Below, in pieces: positions 30,081 to 40,702 of a DNA stretch of 64,000 nucleotides. The notes beneath the pieces were generated by a model. It was not told where the DNA came from and made no database searches. It saw only the letters and a program-made list of their open reading frames with translations. The DNA lies in contig OZ025833.1 of the NCBI GenBank assembly GCA_964019425.1, forward strand, positions 310,001 through 374,000, in the 5' to 3' direction. Each line of letters begins with the position of its first letter. Position 1 is the first letter of the stretch. The translations under genes and the position numbers were made by a program. The DNA is from Flectonema sp. DT1601 (lineage: Eukaryota; Euglenozoa; Diplonemea; Diplonemida; Diplonemidae).

Positions 30081-30815
30081 TTGATAATGTTATCTGTTGG
30101 ATATTAAATACGACGATCCGCTATTGCCGTCAGCTGTATGAGAACAAACAAATAAAATTCAACGATAATTCTCACACTCAAAAAAATCCGGAGAGAACGA
30201 AAACTAGCATGCATCGGCTGAACCGTGTACAGAGCCCATCCGAATTATAAAACCCACATATTAAGTGGCAGATTAAGTGGAAATAAAGATCAGAGGGAGC
30301 GGCGTTGATCATATCAAAAGCGGCAAGAGTTGGCTTACGAAGAAGCAAAAAGAAAAGACTTATTTGGGATTGGAGATAATTGTTTTCGAACATATTTATG
30401 TATCAAAAGTAAACTATCAGTAGGTAAATCACCCTGTGAATGTCGTGAAAGACTCTACATTATAATCCGCGTGTACCGTGTTGTCGTAATGGACTTATTA
30501 AGAAAAAAAAAGGAAATAAAAACATCAGCATTAGCTATGACACAGCTAGCAAGGCTCAAAGGAACATCAATCTCTCTGACAATCTTGACTGTCAGTGGCA
30601 GCGTAGTAAACTATTGCAAATAATACGCTCAGGAGGCCACGTGAACGTAGTTGAACGCTCAGGTACAATTAATTGTCAAAATGACTGGCAAGGGTATACA
30701 GTTAAAAGTAAATAAACTGTGAGTGTGTAACATGAAAACATAAAATATGTTTCTTTTTTTTTTTTCCCTAAAAACGAAAAGATGTATAAAAAGAAAATGC
30801 TGTTCGACTGCTTAA
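30081..30815. other. 735-bp spacer with small hairpin
   Basis: There is no convincing gene. A perfect hairpin CTGACA...TGTCAG lies near 30578-30597, and a short repeat, ACGCTCAGG, occurs at about 30626 and 30654. Weak frames at 30178-30393 (minus) and 30330-30623 (plus) show no motif or acceptor context. Confidence 0.4.
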
Positions 30816-31358
30816 TTAAAAAGGAGGTTTAGATGCCGGCATGACATTCTTCGCCTGATACGATGGTTCTGTCTCTCGTAGTTCTTTTGACTTCCCCTGC
30901 GATACGCAGAGAAATACAATTGAAACAGGAAGACAACAGAGTACCGTAATGCCTAATACTATCGCACCAAAAACCACGACAGTGAAATAAGGATTATCAA
31001 TGTACGTAACCGCTGATGAACATTTAATGTCGACAAAACACGGAACTGTTGTACCATTTTTAATTACTTTAACAGAAGCTCCACACAACTCACCTGGATA
31101 AGGTATCAAATCGGTGCACATGTCCTCAACAGCAACATAATATTTAATTTTGCTTCCTTTTGCTCGCATGTGTCCCTTCTTTTTGGGTCTACGCTTGATA
31201 TAAGTACAAGATTCTGTAACAGAATCCATTATCGTGCATTGAGTCTCTACATGTTGGTGTTCAATGTCTGCTGACTCATTAAGACCTAACAGAATTAGTG
31301 CAATTCCTGCTGTTACAAAACAAAGTACCAACCCGATGCCGAGTAGTTGAGCACACAT
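30816..31358 (-). CDS. Two-TM protein with Cys-containing luminal loop
   Basis: 180 aa. TM1 is residues about 5-25 (LGIGLVLCFVTAGIALILLG) and TM2 about 128-152 (VVVFGAIVLGITVLCCLPVSI). The loop between them carries at least five cysteines and a basic patch (RRPKKKGH), and TVPCFVDI before TM2. The C-terminus is cytoplasmic and Pro/Lys-rich. The layout resembles DUF3592-like proteins or small channel beta subunits, though I cannot name a family. A TTTCAACAG acceptor lies 6 nt upstream of the ATG. Confidence 0.7.
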   Translation of the reverse strand: MCAQLLGIGLVLCFVTAGIALILLGLNESADIEHQHVETQCTIMDSVTESCTYIKRRPKKKGHMRAKGSKIKYYVAVEDMCTDLIPYPGELCGASVKVIKNGTTVPCFVDIKCSSAVTYIDNPYFTVVVFGAIVLGITVLCCLPVSIVFLCVSQGKSKELRETEPSYQAKNVMPASKPPF

Positions 31359-31824
31359 ACAGAACTGTTGAAATAGGTAATTAAATTATTTACTACCATA
31401 CAATTATTATCTTAACATCCGATCACTTTATATCAGATCACTGAGAGGGGAAATAACAAACAGTCATGAGAATGATGTTCTTTCCAGTGATTCCAATAAA
31501 TGAAAGCCAGCGGAGCAGTGTTTGCTAGCCGTGGAAGCCCCTGCTGACATAAAAAAGAACCATTAGCCAGAAAAAGAAAAAAAAAGAAGAAAAAAAAAAC
31601 TACCTGGATCGGGCAAGAATCAGTATAAAATAATAACTGGACAGTGACCAGGACAGGAACAGAAAGAGAGAGAGAGCGTCTAAAATTAGCATGAGGCTGT
31701 CTAAGCCTTCGGAGAGGAATCGCGAAGAAGATTCGAAAAATGGAATATTCATACTCTGGAGCGCAGAGTAAAACATTCAGAAGCTATACTCAACTTCATA
31801 AATTAAACACCTCGCAGGGAGGTG
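31359..31824. other. Spacer, no gene recognised
   Basis: Ordinary sequence with an (AG)n patch near 31661-31676. A balanced block at 31,500-31,560 has several short inverted repeats but no recognisable RNA. Confidence 0.4.
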
Positions 31825-32847
31825 TCAACCTCTCGCTAATCCCCCGCCAGTATATAATTTTGGTGCATCATTCCGACCACTAACATCATCAGTTAACATA
31901 TCCGAGTTAGAGTGACTCGATGAGAAAGTAAGAGAAAGCCAATCATCTAAACTAGAGAAACTTGAAGAAGGTTGCTGAGTGTATTGTTCCATCTGTTCAC
32001 AACCAGGTAGTGGTGCTTCAATACCTGTTAAGAACCTCGACTGTAACAAATCAGAACAGAGCGGTCTATCTTCAGGAAGTGCTTTAAAACAAGCCTCTAA
32101 GAACAAAACTGATAATTCCGAAAGGTGATTTGGTATCTGCGGATGATGTCCTTCTACTCCTGCTTTAGATCCAATATGAAATATCAGTGCAACATTCGAG
32201 GGGGGGCTAAACTCCGACCAAGGAACCTCACCAGAAGCCAGATTCACTATAGTAGCTGCCAGAGACCAAATATCACCAGATTTTGTAACCTTTCCACTTA
32301 TTCCTTCAGGGCTCATAAAGGCGGTAGTTCCGACTATTGTTGTCGACGTCGATAGTGATTCCTGAAGTGTCTTGCAGCAGCCAAAGTCAGTTACCTTTAC
32401 CGTACCGTCAGTTGCTATCAATATATTATGAGGTTTAATATCTCTGTGGATTATATCAAGTGAGTGTAGTTGATCTATTCCTTGGGCAACTTGTTTTGCA
32501 ACTCTCCTACAAAATTGTTCGTGAAATCGACGACCATTTACCTGCAGCAACGTTTGTAAAGATCCCATTGGTACGTATTCTAAGAATATTCTCGCAACGG
32601 TACTTGAATCTTCATTTATTCCTTCAAACCCTAATAGCTTTACAACATTAATGTGATTAATACATTGAAGGTATTCTAATTCACGTTTAAACTGTGTCAT
32701 CCTCTCAGGAGTCACTTGTTCCGCTGTTATTTCCTTTACGGCCACCTGTGCTCCAGTCACAGCGTTTACACCTAAGTACACGGTACCAAATGCTCCCCTT
32801 CCGATTACCTTCTTTTTTATTATTATTTCGTTGTCTAATTTGCACAT
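31825..32847 (-). CDS. STE11-type (MAPKKK-like) protein kinase
   Basis: 340 aa from the ATG at 32847 (MCKLDNEIII). The kinase domain covers residues about 10-270: glycine loop GRGAFGTVYLG, VAIK-type lysine in VAVKEI, catalytic loop HRDIKPHN, DFG in TDFGCCK, APE-like SPEG, and DIWSLAAT. The HRDIKPHNILI and GTTAFMSPE pattern, with a phosphorylatable TTIVGTT activation segment, is typical of MAP kinase kinase kinases. All catalytic residues are present, so it should be active. The C-terminal 70 residues are Ser-rich and disordered. The N-terminus has no regulatory domain, so activation must come from partners or autophosphorylation. Confidence 0.9.
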   Translation of the reverse strand: MCKLDNEIIIKKKVIGRGAFGTVYLGVNAVTGAQVAVKEITAEQVTPERMTQFKRELEYLQCINHINVVKLLGFEGINEDSSTVARIFLEYVPMGSLQTLLQVNGRRFHEQFCRRVAKQVAQGIDQLHSLDIIHRDIKPHNILIATDGTVKVTDFGCCKTLQESLSTSTTIVGTTAFMSPEGISGKVTKSGDIWSLAATIVNLASGEVPWSEFSPPSNVALIFHIGSKAGVEGHHPQIPNHLSELSVLFLEACFKALPEDRPLCSDLLQSRFLTGIEAPLPGCEQMEQYTQQPSSSFSSLDDWLSLTFSSSHSNSDMLTDDVSGRNDAPKLYTGGGLARG

Positions 32848-33306
32848 TTTTTTTGTTGTTGTGTAGCTGTGTTGAGTTACTGTATTTGACAGACTGAGGA
32901 GCATTGCAGATCGAAATCTCAGGGTAACTCAGTGATTTAATTACGTGAGAATTCATTCGGGTTTAGAATATTAAGCTGCGAAAAGAGAAATATTCATTTT
33001 TTTTTTTTTTTTCTGGACTCCCTCTCTCCGAGAAATATTTCCCTACTTCCTCAAAGAGAGAAAATCAAAAGAGAGCACACCATTCAAGTGAACAGTATTA
33101 CAAGTGAGCCAACCGTGTAATCGATGGTCGCTGCTGTGTTCAGTTTTTTTCTTTTTTTGTCTTCTTTTTTACTTAAATCTTCTTTTTTTTTTTTTTTTCA
33201 TTTTCCTTTTTAACCGATTGTAACATATCGTTTTCGTGTCGTTCAGGATGTGCGCCGAAGGGAACAAAGCCTTCCGCGGTGTACAATATCACTGCTCAAA
33301 ACATAT
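32848..33306. other. Spacer, T runs
   Basis: T runs near 32998-33012 and 33184-33199. No gene was recognised. Confidence 0.4.
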
Positions 33307-33874
33307 TTAAAGTTGTGATGTGCTGATGCCAAAGTCTCCAGGAGAAGCCGAAGCGCAACTCGACCCATTACATTTCATAAATGTTGGGTATCCAGTAATA
33401 TGCTGAGCATTGCAAGTGGCTTCATTTCTTTTGTCGGCACAGTTTACATAACGAACCTTCCTCGCTGGGTCTCCAGAGAACTGTCCCCCGGTTACCTGGT
33501 TTTTAGGTTGTGAAGTAAGAAATACATAAAAAACAACTCCCGATCCTGTTAAAGAACGGCATTAGAGAACAACACAATAGAAACAATAGTTCAGTTAAGG
33601 TTATCTTTAGAATATCAGTCATCTGCCATTTTGATAACAACGGCTTCAAGCCCTGCTGTAACAGATGCCTCAACAGTGTGAGGATCGACAGTGAAGACTT
33701 GATGATCAGAATCTGAAGCTATCAGCGATCCCAACAGATAAGAAGATAAAGTTATCTCTAATACGAATCAAAGTAATGTGAAATACAAACCTTGTAGTGA
33801 CCACCAAGGGCTGACACGGCATTCTGTGTGTGTGGACACCAATCAGCTCCGAATACAGTTTTTTGTTCAGGCAT
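33307..33874 (-). CDS. Small thioredoxin-like protein, CPHT active site, two exons
   Basis: Exon 1 is 33791-33874 (MPEQKTVFGADWCPHTQNAV...). Exon 2 is 33307-33495 (VTGGQFSG...RYVNCADK...ITGYPTFMKCNG). Joined in phase 0 across a 295-nt intron (GTTTGT...AACCAG), they give 90 aa with the order of a thioredoxin fold: beta strand, WCPHT redox loop, strand with VNC, and the cis-Pro GYPTF. The second active-site Cys is Thr, so any catalysis would be monothiol. The style resembles thioredoxin domains fused to VKOR proteins, but here it stands alone. An ATCACAACAG acceptor lies 27 nt before the ATG. The intron is longer than usual and contains another coding-like block (see 33615-33755). Confidence 0.55.
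33615..33755 (-). other. Possible alternative terminal exon inside the thioredoxin-like gene intron
   Basis: This block reads in phase 0 as 46 codons and a stop (contains SLIASDSDHQVFTVDPHTVE and VIKMADD). If spliced to exon 1 at 33791 it gives a 74-aa product through a 35-nt intron. That would be the shortest intron seen here, so the join is doubtful. It could be an alternative 3' end, part of a separate small gene, or chance. Confidence 0.25.
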
Positions 33875-35239
33875 ATTAATTAGGTGAAATAAGGCACTGT
33901 TGTGATAAAAAGTACTACTTCACAGGTTTGAATAGTGTAAGCAAAAACTACACAGATCCTCCCTGCTGTCTCTGTTCATACTGCACCAGATGTGGATAAA
34001 ACCGTTGTAGAGTTGATCACGTTATCATTGTAATCTCATAAGTGGTAAAGAAAAGTATCACAAATAGAATTTCCCTTGAAAAGACGAGGTAGGGACGCAA
34101 TCACTCTGAAGCCCAACACGTTCACAGTAACAAGTCACTGGGCTATTTATCTTCCTTTTATTAGTTCTGCATTTCGTTTTTTTTTTTTTTTTTTTTTTTT
34201 TTTTCCCCTCTGTTTCTTTAGGCTATTGCTATACATTAAAAAGAAATATTTAAAAAAAAAAAAAATTATAAAATAAAAAAAAAAACAGATTACAAACAAA
34301 CAAACAAAAAAAAAAAAAAAAGATATAAAAACTGAATAGGTTGAAGGGCTTCTATCGCTTTTTTTTTTCGGACCTGTTCAGCTAGTTAATTGGTATAAAA
34401 GTAACAATAAAATAAGATAGTTAATAAGTGATTCGGTACGAGTAATCCGAAAAAGAAAAAAAAAAAGAAAGAGTTATACTAATATCCTCCACGAAAGTGT
34501 TATTTACAGCAGGTAAATAGCACCTCGGATCGCTTTGATTTGCTTCTTGTGTGTTTCAACAGCGAGGCTGACCCTCAAAAAAACTCGAATTGTTTCATTC
34601 GCAACATTGTTTCCGGGATTCACAAATAAATTCACCCAACAGGAGGAGGGTGAAATTTTGTATTAAAAAAAAAAAAAGAATAATAACGCTAGTTAGGTAA
34701 TGATATTAAAAAATAAAATTTAATATCAAGGTACTTTTGACCGGAAAAAATATTTGTAGTTGTTAATCAAAGGAGGGAATTAAGAAAACATAAAATGAAA
34801 AATTATATGTTTTTTTTTTTTTAATTTTTATTGACCAGAAGACGTTGTCGAATCTGCAAAATTAATATCAAAGTACCCGACTGAATGAATATTTTTTTAG
34901 GGTGATAAAAAAAAAAAAAAAAAAAAAAAAAAGGTCTGCCTAATTCAGGAAACCCGCGTAGTTTCACTCGGTAATGTGTTTCTGAATAGACAACAACATT
35001 TATGTGGTTCACTCAAATAAGTTGTTTCTGGTCAGCGGAAAACGGAGAAAACGCTGCTGCGATCAAATCAACCTGTTCGAACTGAAAGCATATCCTGCCC
35101 TCTACATCTGAAATGATAAATCTTGTGAAATAGGAGAAGGAAAAAAAAAAGACACTGCATTAGTCGTACCCCTAACGAACCACATAAATATCGAATGGCT
35201 TGCTTTAATTGTACGGATTAATGAAAAGTGTAAAGGGGG

Positions 35240-35271
<32 letters not shown>

Positions 35272-35632
35272 GAGAATAAAAGATACGACAAATAATGTCT
35301 TCTATGTATTTTACTTATGTAAACATGTAATTCAAAAAAAAAAAAAAAAAAAGAAGAAAACAGGCGAAGACAATTTGCTCACTAAGTATTTGTGATTGAT
35401 CGTCTTTTAATCACCATCGTGTTAATAAGTTACAATAGGAGTTTATTATAAATAAGAAAAAAGTGCATTAAAGTTTCTTACCCAACAACGCTAATGAATA
35501 ATTTCACTTACGAGGTTGCGGTTCTGCTTGCGGTTTGGATTGCAAATAAAAAAAGCAGTTGAACGAATTCAAGTGAGTACACTTTGCTAATGAATTTTAC
35601 TTGGAGTCATACAGTGGAATGACACTATAAAA
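33875..35632. other. 1.76-kb spacer with a diverged direct repeat
   Basis: Two related blocks on the minus strand, about 34932-35020 and 34541-34640, share the order TTG(A/G)GTGAA, GAAACA, (G/C)GA(A/G)TGAAAC and a GTCAGCC/GGCAGACC end. They look coding when translated but lack starts, and one has a TGA. I treat them as an old duplicated sequence. A poly-A run of about 29 nt lies at 35240-35268 and others at 34908-34932 and 35334-35352. A variant of GAAAAAATATTTGTA(A/G)TTG at 34745 also occurs at 16405. Confidence 0.4.
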
Positions 35633-35812
35633 TTACAACTCATCATTGATGTTGCCATCCACCTTCGGTTTTCCACCGACATGCTCGCCGTCGCAATATT
35701 TTACCATGGGAGCCATGAAGCTTTCCTGTTTGTGATTGGGTTGGGTTATATCTATTTAATCAAGTACCCCCCCACTACCTGTTCCTATGAATCAAAAATC
35801 CAGTAGATCGTG

Positions 35813-35853
<41 letters not shown>

Positions 35854-36849
35854 CTCAGAAACCTCATCAGCTGGAAGAGCATAAATAATGTTATCTTTTT
35901 GATCTTTTTGAACCGAGTCACCAGTAGCAACAAATATATGACTCGTGTTGGACACAGCGAACTGCTCAGCACCCAAGTAAGCATGGTTGCACGAAGGTAC
36001 TCCATAGTAAGGATCATCGAGATTCATAACTTGAAAAGGAGGTAATGTTTCAATAAATACCTTAAAGTACGCAGCGTCTACAGTTGTTTCCCAAATACGA
36101 CTGTACAGGTCAGAACTGGATTCAGAAACATATATTTTATCAGACAGCTCATCAACATGAACATTAGCGATAATTCCGGGAAATCTGTGATACTTCTCAG
36201 AATTCAAAGCTTCCACCTGACTATTCATTTTTAGGGTGTCCTTGGAACCCGTTGTCCAGTAGCCGAGGGCGCATCCGCCGTTGACCAAATCGCGAGTCTT
36301 TGTCGCACGTGAAGCAGACACAAATAGTTTTCCGTTTGCGGTGGATAGACCACCACCTGAAGGGTATCTGGAAAGAATTCCACAATTGAGTGCTCCACAC
36401 CATGCCCAGTTCAGGGTTGGTTGTGGATCAGTATATTTAAAGGAAACTACTCGGTAGCCTCCAACAGATTCATGTGCTGATACAAAAACGGTTTCAGTTT
36501 CTGTTTGCAATGCGAGTCCATGAATGTGTTTAGCGTCTTGTTGAGTCCCCCTACCCTGACGTGTTACAGTTATGAGAAGTTTAGGCGTCGCATCTTGTTG
36601 ATTTAGTTTTAACGAATAAACTCTATTGTCTTCCGACCACACGGCAATACCTCTCACACCGTCAACTCCCATAGAACTGTGTGGAGCAACATCCTTTATG
36701 TTTGATGAACCGATCCTTCTGGCCTCACCACCTTTAAGAGGCACAGTATGTAGTCCCTTCGCTGTATGAAACGCTAAGTGACAATCATTTCCAGTTGCTG
36801 TCGGGCATAGCGATGCCAAGAATATAGCAAACAGAGAAGTTGCTCTCAT
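35633..36849 (-). CDS. ER-luminal beta-propeller-like protein ending in NDEL, two exons
   Basis: Exons 35854-36849 and 35633-35725 join in phase 0 across a 128-nt intron (GTATTT...CAAACAG) that contains a T run of about 38 nt on the sense strand. The product is 362 aa. It starts with a signal peptide (MRATSLFAIFLASLCPTATG). The rest shows repeated strands with motifs such as VRGIAVWSEDNRVYSL, HIHGLALQTETETVFVS and NVHVDELSDKIYVSES, in the manner of SMP-30/NHL-type propellers. The terminal exon ends GNINDEL; NDEL is close to KDEL/HDEL, so the protein is probably retained in the ER. The unspliced frame would run into poly-Phe and lose that tail. The ligand or activity is unknown. Confidence 0.72.
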
Positions 36850-37576
36850 GGTTTTTTTTTTCAAGTTTGTTTTTTTATAAATCTGAATAATAATAAAAAA
36901 AAATAATAAGGTGATTACCTTTTCCGCCATGAGGCCATTTATAATGATATAAACATATGTAAGAAAGAATAAATATCTGTACTTAATCATAACAAACTAT
37001 AATACAATAATGAACCATTTACTAATGGTGTCGTTAGTTTTGGCAAACACTCTGCAGATAACTGTCGGGGGGTGAGAAATGTGTTTTATACAAAACTGGT
37101 TGTATCTCAAAGAAAACTCAAAAACAGTAACTTGGGGGGGAATACAACTTACGTAACATAAATGTGGTAGGGTGAACAAAAAAAAAAAAAAAAAAAACAC
37201 TTTCGCCCTCTGAATTTAGGCGCGGGGAGTAAATCTTTTTTGAGCTTTCAGGCCAAATTCTACGTCAGTGAATGAGAGTGCTAATTTGTCACCTCTGTCT
37301 AAAGATGAAAATACTGCTTAACTCAACATCACTTCCTTTTTTTTTTTTTTTTTTTTTCCCAAATTTTCATATAACATAGCAATGTGCTGGGCGAGGGCTG
37401 GACACACCGAATTCCCGTGGCTTGAAAGTCAAAAAAAGCAGAACAAAAAAAATTGAATTTTCAAAAGGAAAAAAAAAAAAAAAAAAAAAGTAACCATTGA
37501 AATTGTGAAAAAAAACTCTGAGAAATAAGAAAAAAAAAAAAAAGACGACATCGGATGTGTTTACAGTTCCCAGTAG
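36850..37576. other. Spacer, A/T runs
   Basis: A/T runs at about 37177-37198, 37338-37358 and 37471-37489. No gene was recognised. Confidence 0.4.
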
Positions 37577-40500
37577 CTACGCCATCTCACCCATTTGAAT
37601 TTTAATAGACTTTACTGTCTGGCCACGAAGGATACGAAAGTCTACTAATTCACCTGGTTGCTTTTGTTTAACGCAGTGGATGTAAGCAATCTTTGTCTTT
37701 ATGCTCTTTGTACCAACATGAGTAAGCATATCTCCATTGCGAAGACCAGCAGTGCGAGCAGATTTGGATGTGACGCAAAGAACAGTCATATCGTCAGTGA
37801 TTCTGAATCCTGGATTTGCTTTTCTATTTTCGGTTGGTGCAGCTGACGGAACTGATCGAGATCTGGGTGATGTCTTCTGAGGTGATGTTGGGGATGATGG
37901 ACTTTGTTCACGTCTTTCAGTTGGAGAGCTTGGCGATCTTTTTGGTGGCCTTCCTGTAGAACCAGTCCTCGATAAACCACTAGTCTTCGTCATCATTCCT
38001 TGTTTCTCTTGCATTGCTGCTGACTTTTCATTTATTAATTTACCTCTCGTTGTTGCATACGGATCTAACTCTCTACGACGTTGGTCTTGTCGTAATTTCA
38101 CTGCTTCCCCTGCAAGACGTTCTCCATGAACTCTGGTAACCACCTCATACAACACATGAATATTAGCCAACAACTCCTGGCATAGATGAGCTGGGAAACG
38201 TTCGTTGTGGTATTTCATTTGATCCACCCCTAAGATGATTTCTTTAATGCCTCGATGAGCTTCTCTTAGATATTTTGGTTCAATTTCTTTGATACGTTCG
38301 GTAGAACATCCCCAGTGTTCATTACCTACGTAACCTGATTGTTGAAGTGTTCTCTTTGTTACTTCGATACCCTTACTGAATGTTTCAGCACCTCTACCAC
38401 TGCGACCATCAGCGTTGCTAATTGTCTTGATATCGTACCTGCAAGAAACACCTCTAGCTTTTAAGTAGGCACAGATGGCTACAACTTGTTCGGAAACAGC
38501 CTTGTTGGGGTCTAAGTGAAGGTAACCATTCACTTCAAGTTCTAGTTCATTACAGGAATGGCTGAGAGTTGTTGCCTCGTCTTCAAGGGCTTTTGTTTCA
38601 TCGGATGCTTCTGCAATTTCATTTTCGAGAGATTGAAGTTTCTTTTCAAGTTCTTCTTCCGTTACGAATTTTTGTGCTTTAATTTTTATCTCTAATTTCT
38701 TGATGTTGTCTTGGATTTCGTTGTATTTATTTTCTAAAGCTTTATACATTCCACTCATCATCCAGTCCATCCACTTCATGTAGTACATTCGCATCACACC
38801 GTTTGTCGTTCCTCTCATTAAGACTTGACAGAATCGACGCTTTCGACCTGCATCAGATTTACGACGGTACCAACGAATCCATTTAACAAAGTACACATGT
38901 CGCATTGATCTCCACATTGTTGTAATCAATGCGTCTGTCAGACTTCCGCTTTTCGCAGTTTCTCTTTCTCTACTGTGGAAAGCAACCAGTTTAGCATAAT
39001 AAATATAAAGTAACCCATTCTTAGTGTGTCTAAACAACGCATGTGATACAGTTCTTCTCTTCTTTGCTTGCCTTCTCTTAAACGTCCAACGCTGCCATTT
39101 AAATAAAGTTGCTCGTTGTAAGCCGCCTGTCACGTGACGTTCAAAGGAGGTCGCAACGTTGACTTTCTTTTCTTTAACAGCCCATCTGTTAGCGAACTCA
39201 CGGAGTTTTCTAAAGTAAATAGTTTGAAGTGACCTCTCAGTGCATCCAAGAACCGAAGCCGCGTATTTAATTTTGTTTCTATTTTCTTTACTTTCAGTTG
39301 CAAATCGGCGAATCTTTCCATAATATGAAGCGCGTAATCCAGAGATTGAGGTAGCAGCTAGTGAATGACACAAAACTGCTGCTTTTTGATCTCGTCTTAC
39401 TTTTGATAAATACGATAGAAGTTTTCCGAAATATTTTCTTTTGATTCCTAGTTTTGATGCTCGGCCGAATGCTTCAATTAAGAGTTCTTTACGACCGGCA
39501 TCCAGTAGTTCTAATCGTCGTAATTCTACTTTGTGATCTTCTAGCCTTGAGTAGTTAGTAACTATTGTATCACGTAGACTATCAATCACTGAAACGAGTC
39601 GACGTTCTTCTTGTGATGTGTGAGACTCAAACTCACTGCAGTCAGACTCTGTGTACCAAAGCTGAAGCTCTCCACTCTTTGTTATTGCCCATGCCTTTGT
39701 TGCTGATGCTCTTGATAGCGGTACCAGACCTCTCACAAAAGATCCATTGTGATCATTTAAAGAACAAATCAAAGCAAATTCACCAGCTGCTTCCCAAAGT
39801 CTAATCACACCATCAACACCACCCGACCATATTCGACCACCAGTTTCATCTTTCAACATCGTTAGTATGGCTCCTTCAGATTGAAGGAGTAGTTTTATAT
39901 GTTCTCCGTTACGAGCAGACCAGACGTTGATTGATTCTTCATCTCCACTAAATAAATATTCACCAGCTGCACAAAGTGATTTAACACCACCTTTATTACA
40001 AGTAATCGGAAATCCAGGAATTACTTGACCACAAGTAATAACTTCCCTACAACTAGTCATATCAATACATCGAATCACTCCCTCATCTCCTCCTGAGTAG
40101 AGGTAACGATTTTCATAAGCAAGGCAACGAACTGGGAGTTGATGACCCTGAAATTGATCCACCGCATGTAAGACTCCAGAGTCCCATCTCCAAACAAAGA
40201 CTTGCCAGTCTCTAGCTCCTGTAAAGATATTCGGACCAACTGTTTCGATACAAAGAATATCTCCAGTATGTTTCTTTGATTCTGATAAGACATTATAGTC
40301 TTCTCCGTCTGTAGGTGATGTGTCATAAGCTCTGAGGTATCCATCTGATAGACCAGCGTACATTACACCAGAATGGTATCGTAGTACTGTTACAAACACT
40401 CCTTGTTTCTTACCAACTGTTGCAATTCGATTGCCGGTTCCAGATTCTCGAATGCTGATTTCACCGCCGGCTTCACCGCACCATACTCGAGAGTTTTTTA

Positions 40501-40702
40501 TATCTTTTACTGTTCCAACTGGTGCACAGCATCGGACTGACATCGTGAATCCACCACAGCCTACAACTCCTACCTCTTCAGGATCCATTCCTCCATCTAA
40601 CTCTTCGTTCACGACTGATAAGTGATTTCCACCAATCCCTTCCTTAGTAGCTGTGTATTTACCGACAAGTTTGTCGTGAGTAACATGGGACATGTACGCC
40701 AT
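37577..40702 (-). CDS. WD40 / YYxK-repeat / coiled-coil / PDZ protein
   Basis: 1041 aa in one exon. Residues about 45-355 form a WD40 propeller (for example IFTGARDWQVFVWRWDSG, IWSGGVDGVIRLWEAAG). Residues about 400-690 hold six to eight repeats of about 40 aa, each with a (Y/L)YxK(L/W/I)xx(F/W) core, such as SYYGKIRRFA, IYFRKLREFA, YYAKLVAF, YFVKWIRWY and YYMKWMDWM. These look like Sfi1-type aromatic-basic helices that bind centrin-like proteins, although that is inference. A coiled coil follows (about 690-770), then a helical region and a basic Ser/Pro linker. Residues about 950-1035 are a PDZ domain (LRNGDMLTHVGTKSI, ELVDFRILRG). The architecture suggests a large cytoskeletal or basal-body scaffold. 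Confidence 0.85.
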   Translation of the reverse strand: MAYMSHVTHDKLVGKYTATKEGIGGNHLSVVNEELDGGMDPEEVGVVGCGGFTMSVRCCAPVGTVKDIKNSRVWCGEAGGEISIRESGTGNRIATVGKKQGVFVTVLRYHSGVMYAGLSDGYLRAYDTSPTDGEDYNVLSESKKHTGDILCIETVGPNIFTGARDWQVFVWRWDSGVLHAVDQFQGHQLPVRCLAYENRYLYSGGDEGVIRCIDMTSCREVITCGQVIPGFPITCNKGGVKSLCAAGEYLFSGDEESINVWSARNGEHIKLLLQSEGAILTMLKDETGGRIWSGGVDGVIRLWEAAGEFALICSLNDHNGSFVRGLVPLSRASATKAWAITKSGELQLWYTESDCSEFESHTSQEERRLVSVIDSLRDTIVTNYSRLEDHKVELRRLELLDAGRKELLIEAFGRASKLGIKRKYFGKLLSYLSKVRRDQKAAVLCHSLAATSISGLRASYYGKIRRFATESKENRNKIKYAASVLGCTERSLQTIYFRKLREFANRWAVKEKKVNVATSFERHVTGGLQRATLFKWQRWTFKRRQAKKRRTVSHALFRHTKNGLLYIYYAKLVAFHSRERETAKSGSLTDALITTMWRSMRHVYFVKWIRWYRRKSDAGRKRRFCQVLMRGTTNGVMRMYYMKWMDWMMSGMYKALENKYNEIQDNIKKLEIKIKAQKFVTEEELEKKLQSLENEIAEASDETKALEDEATTLSHSCNELELEVNGYLHLDPNKAVSEQVVAICAYLKARGVSCRYDIKTISNADGRSGRGAETFSKGIEVTKRTLQQSGYVGNEHWGCSTERIKEIEPKYLREAHRGIKEIILGVDQMKYHNERFPAHLCQELLANIHVLYEVVTRVHGERLAGEAVKLRQDQRRRELDPYATTRGKLINEKSAAMQEKQGMMTKTSGLSRTGSTGRPPKRSPSSPTERREQSPSSPTSPQKTSPRSRSVPSAAPTENRKANPGFRITDDMTVLCVTSKSARTAGLRNGDMLTHVGTKSIKTKIAYIHCVKQKQPGELVDFRILRGQTVKSIKIQMGEMA

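Noticed and set aside
30330-30623. 97-codon plus-strand ORF
   Set aside because: No recognisable motif, opposite strand, no acceptor context.
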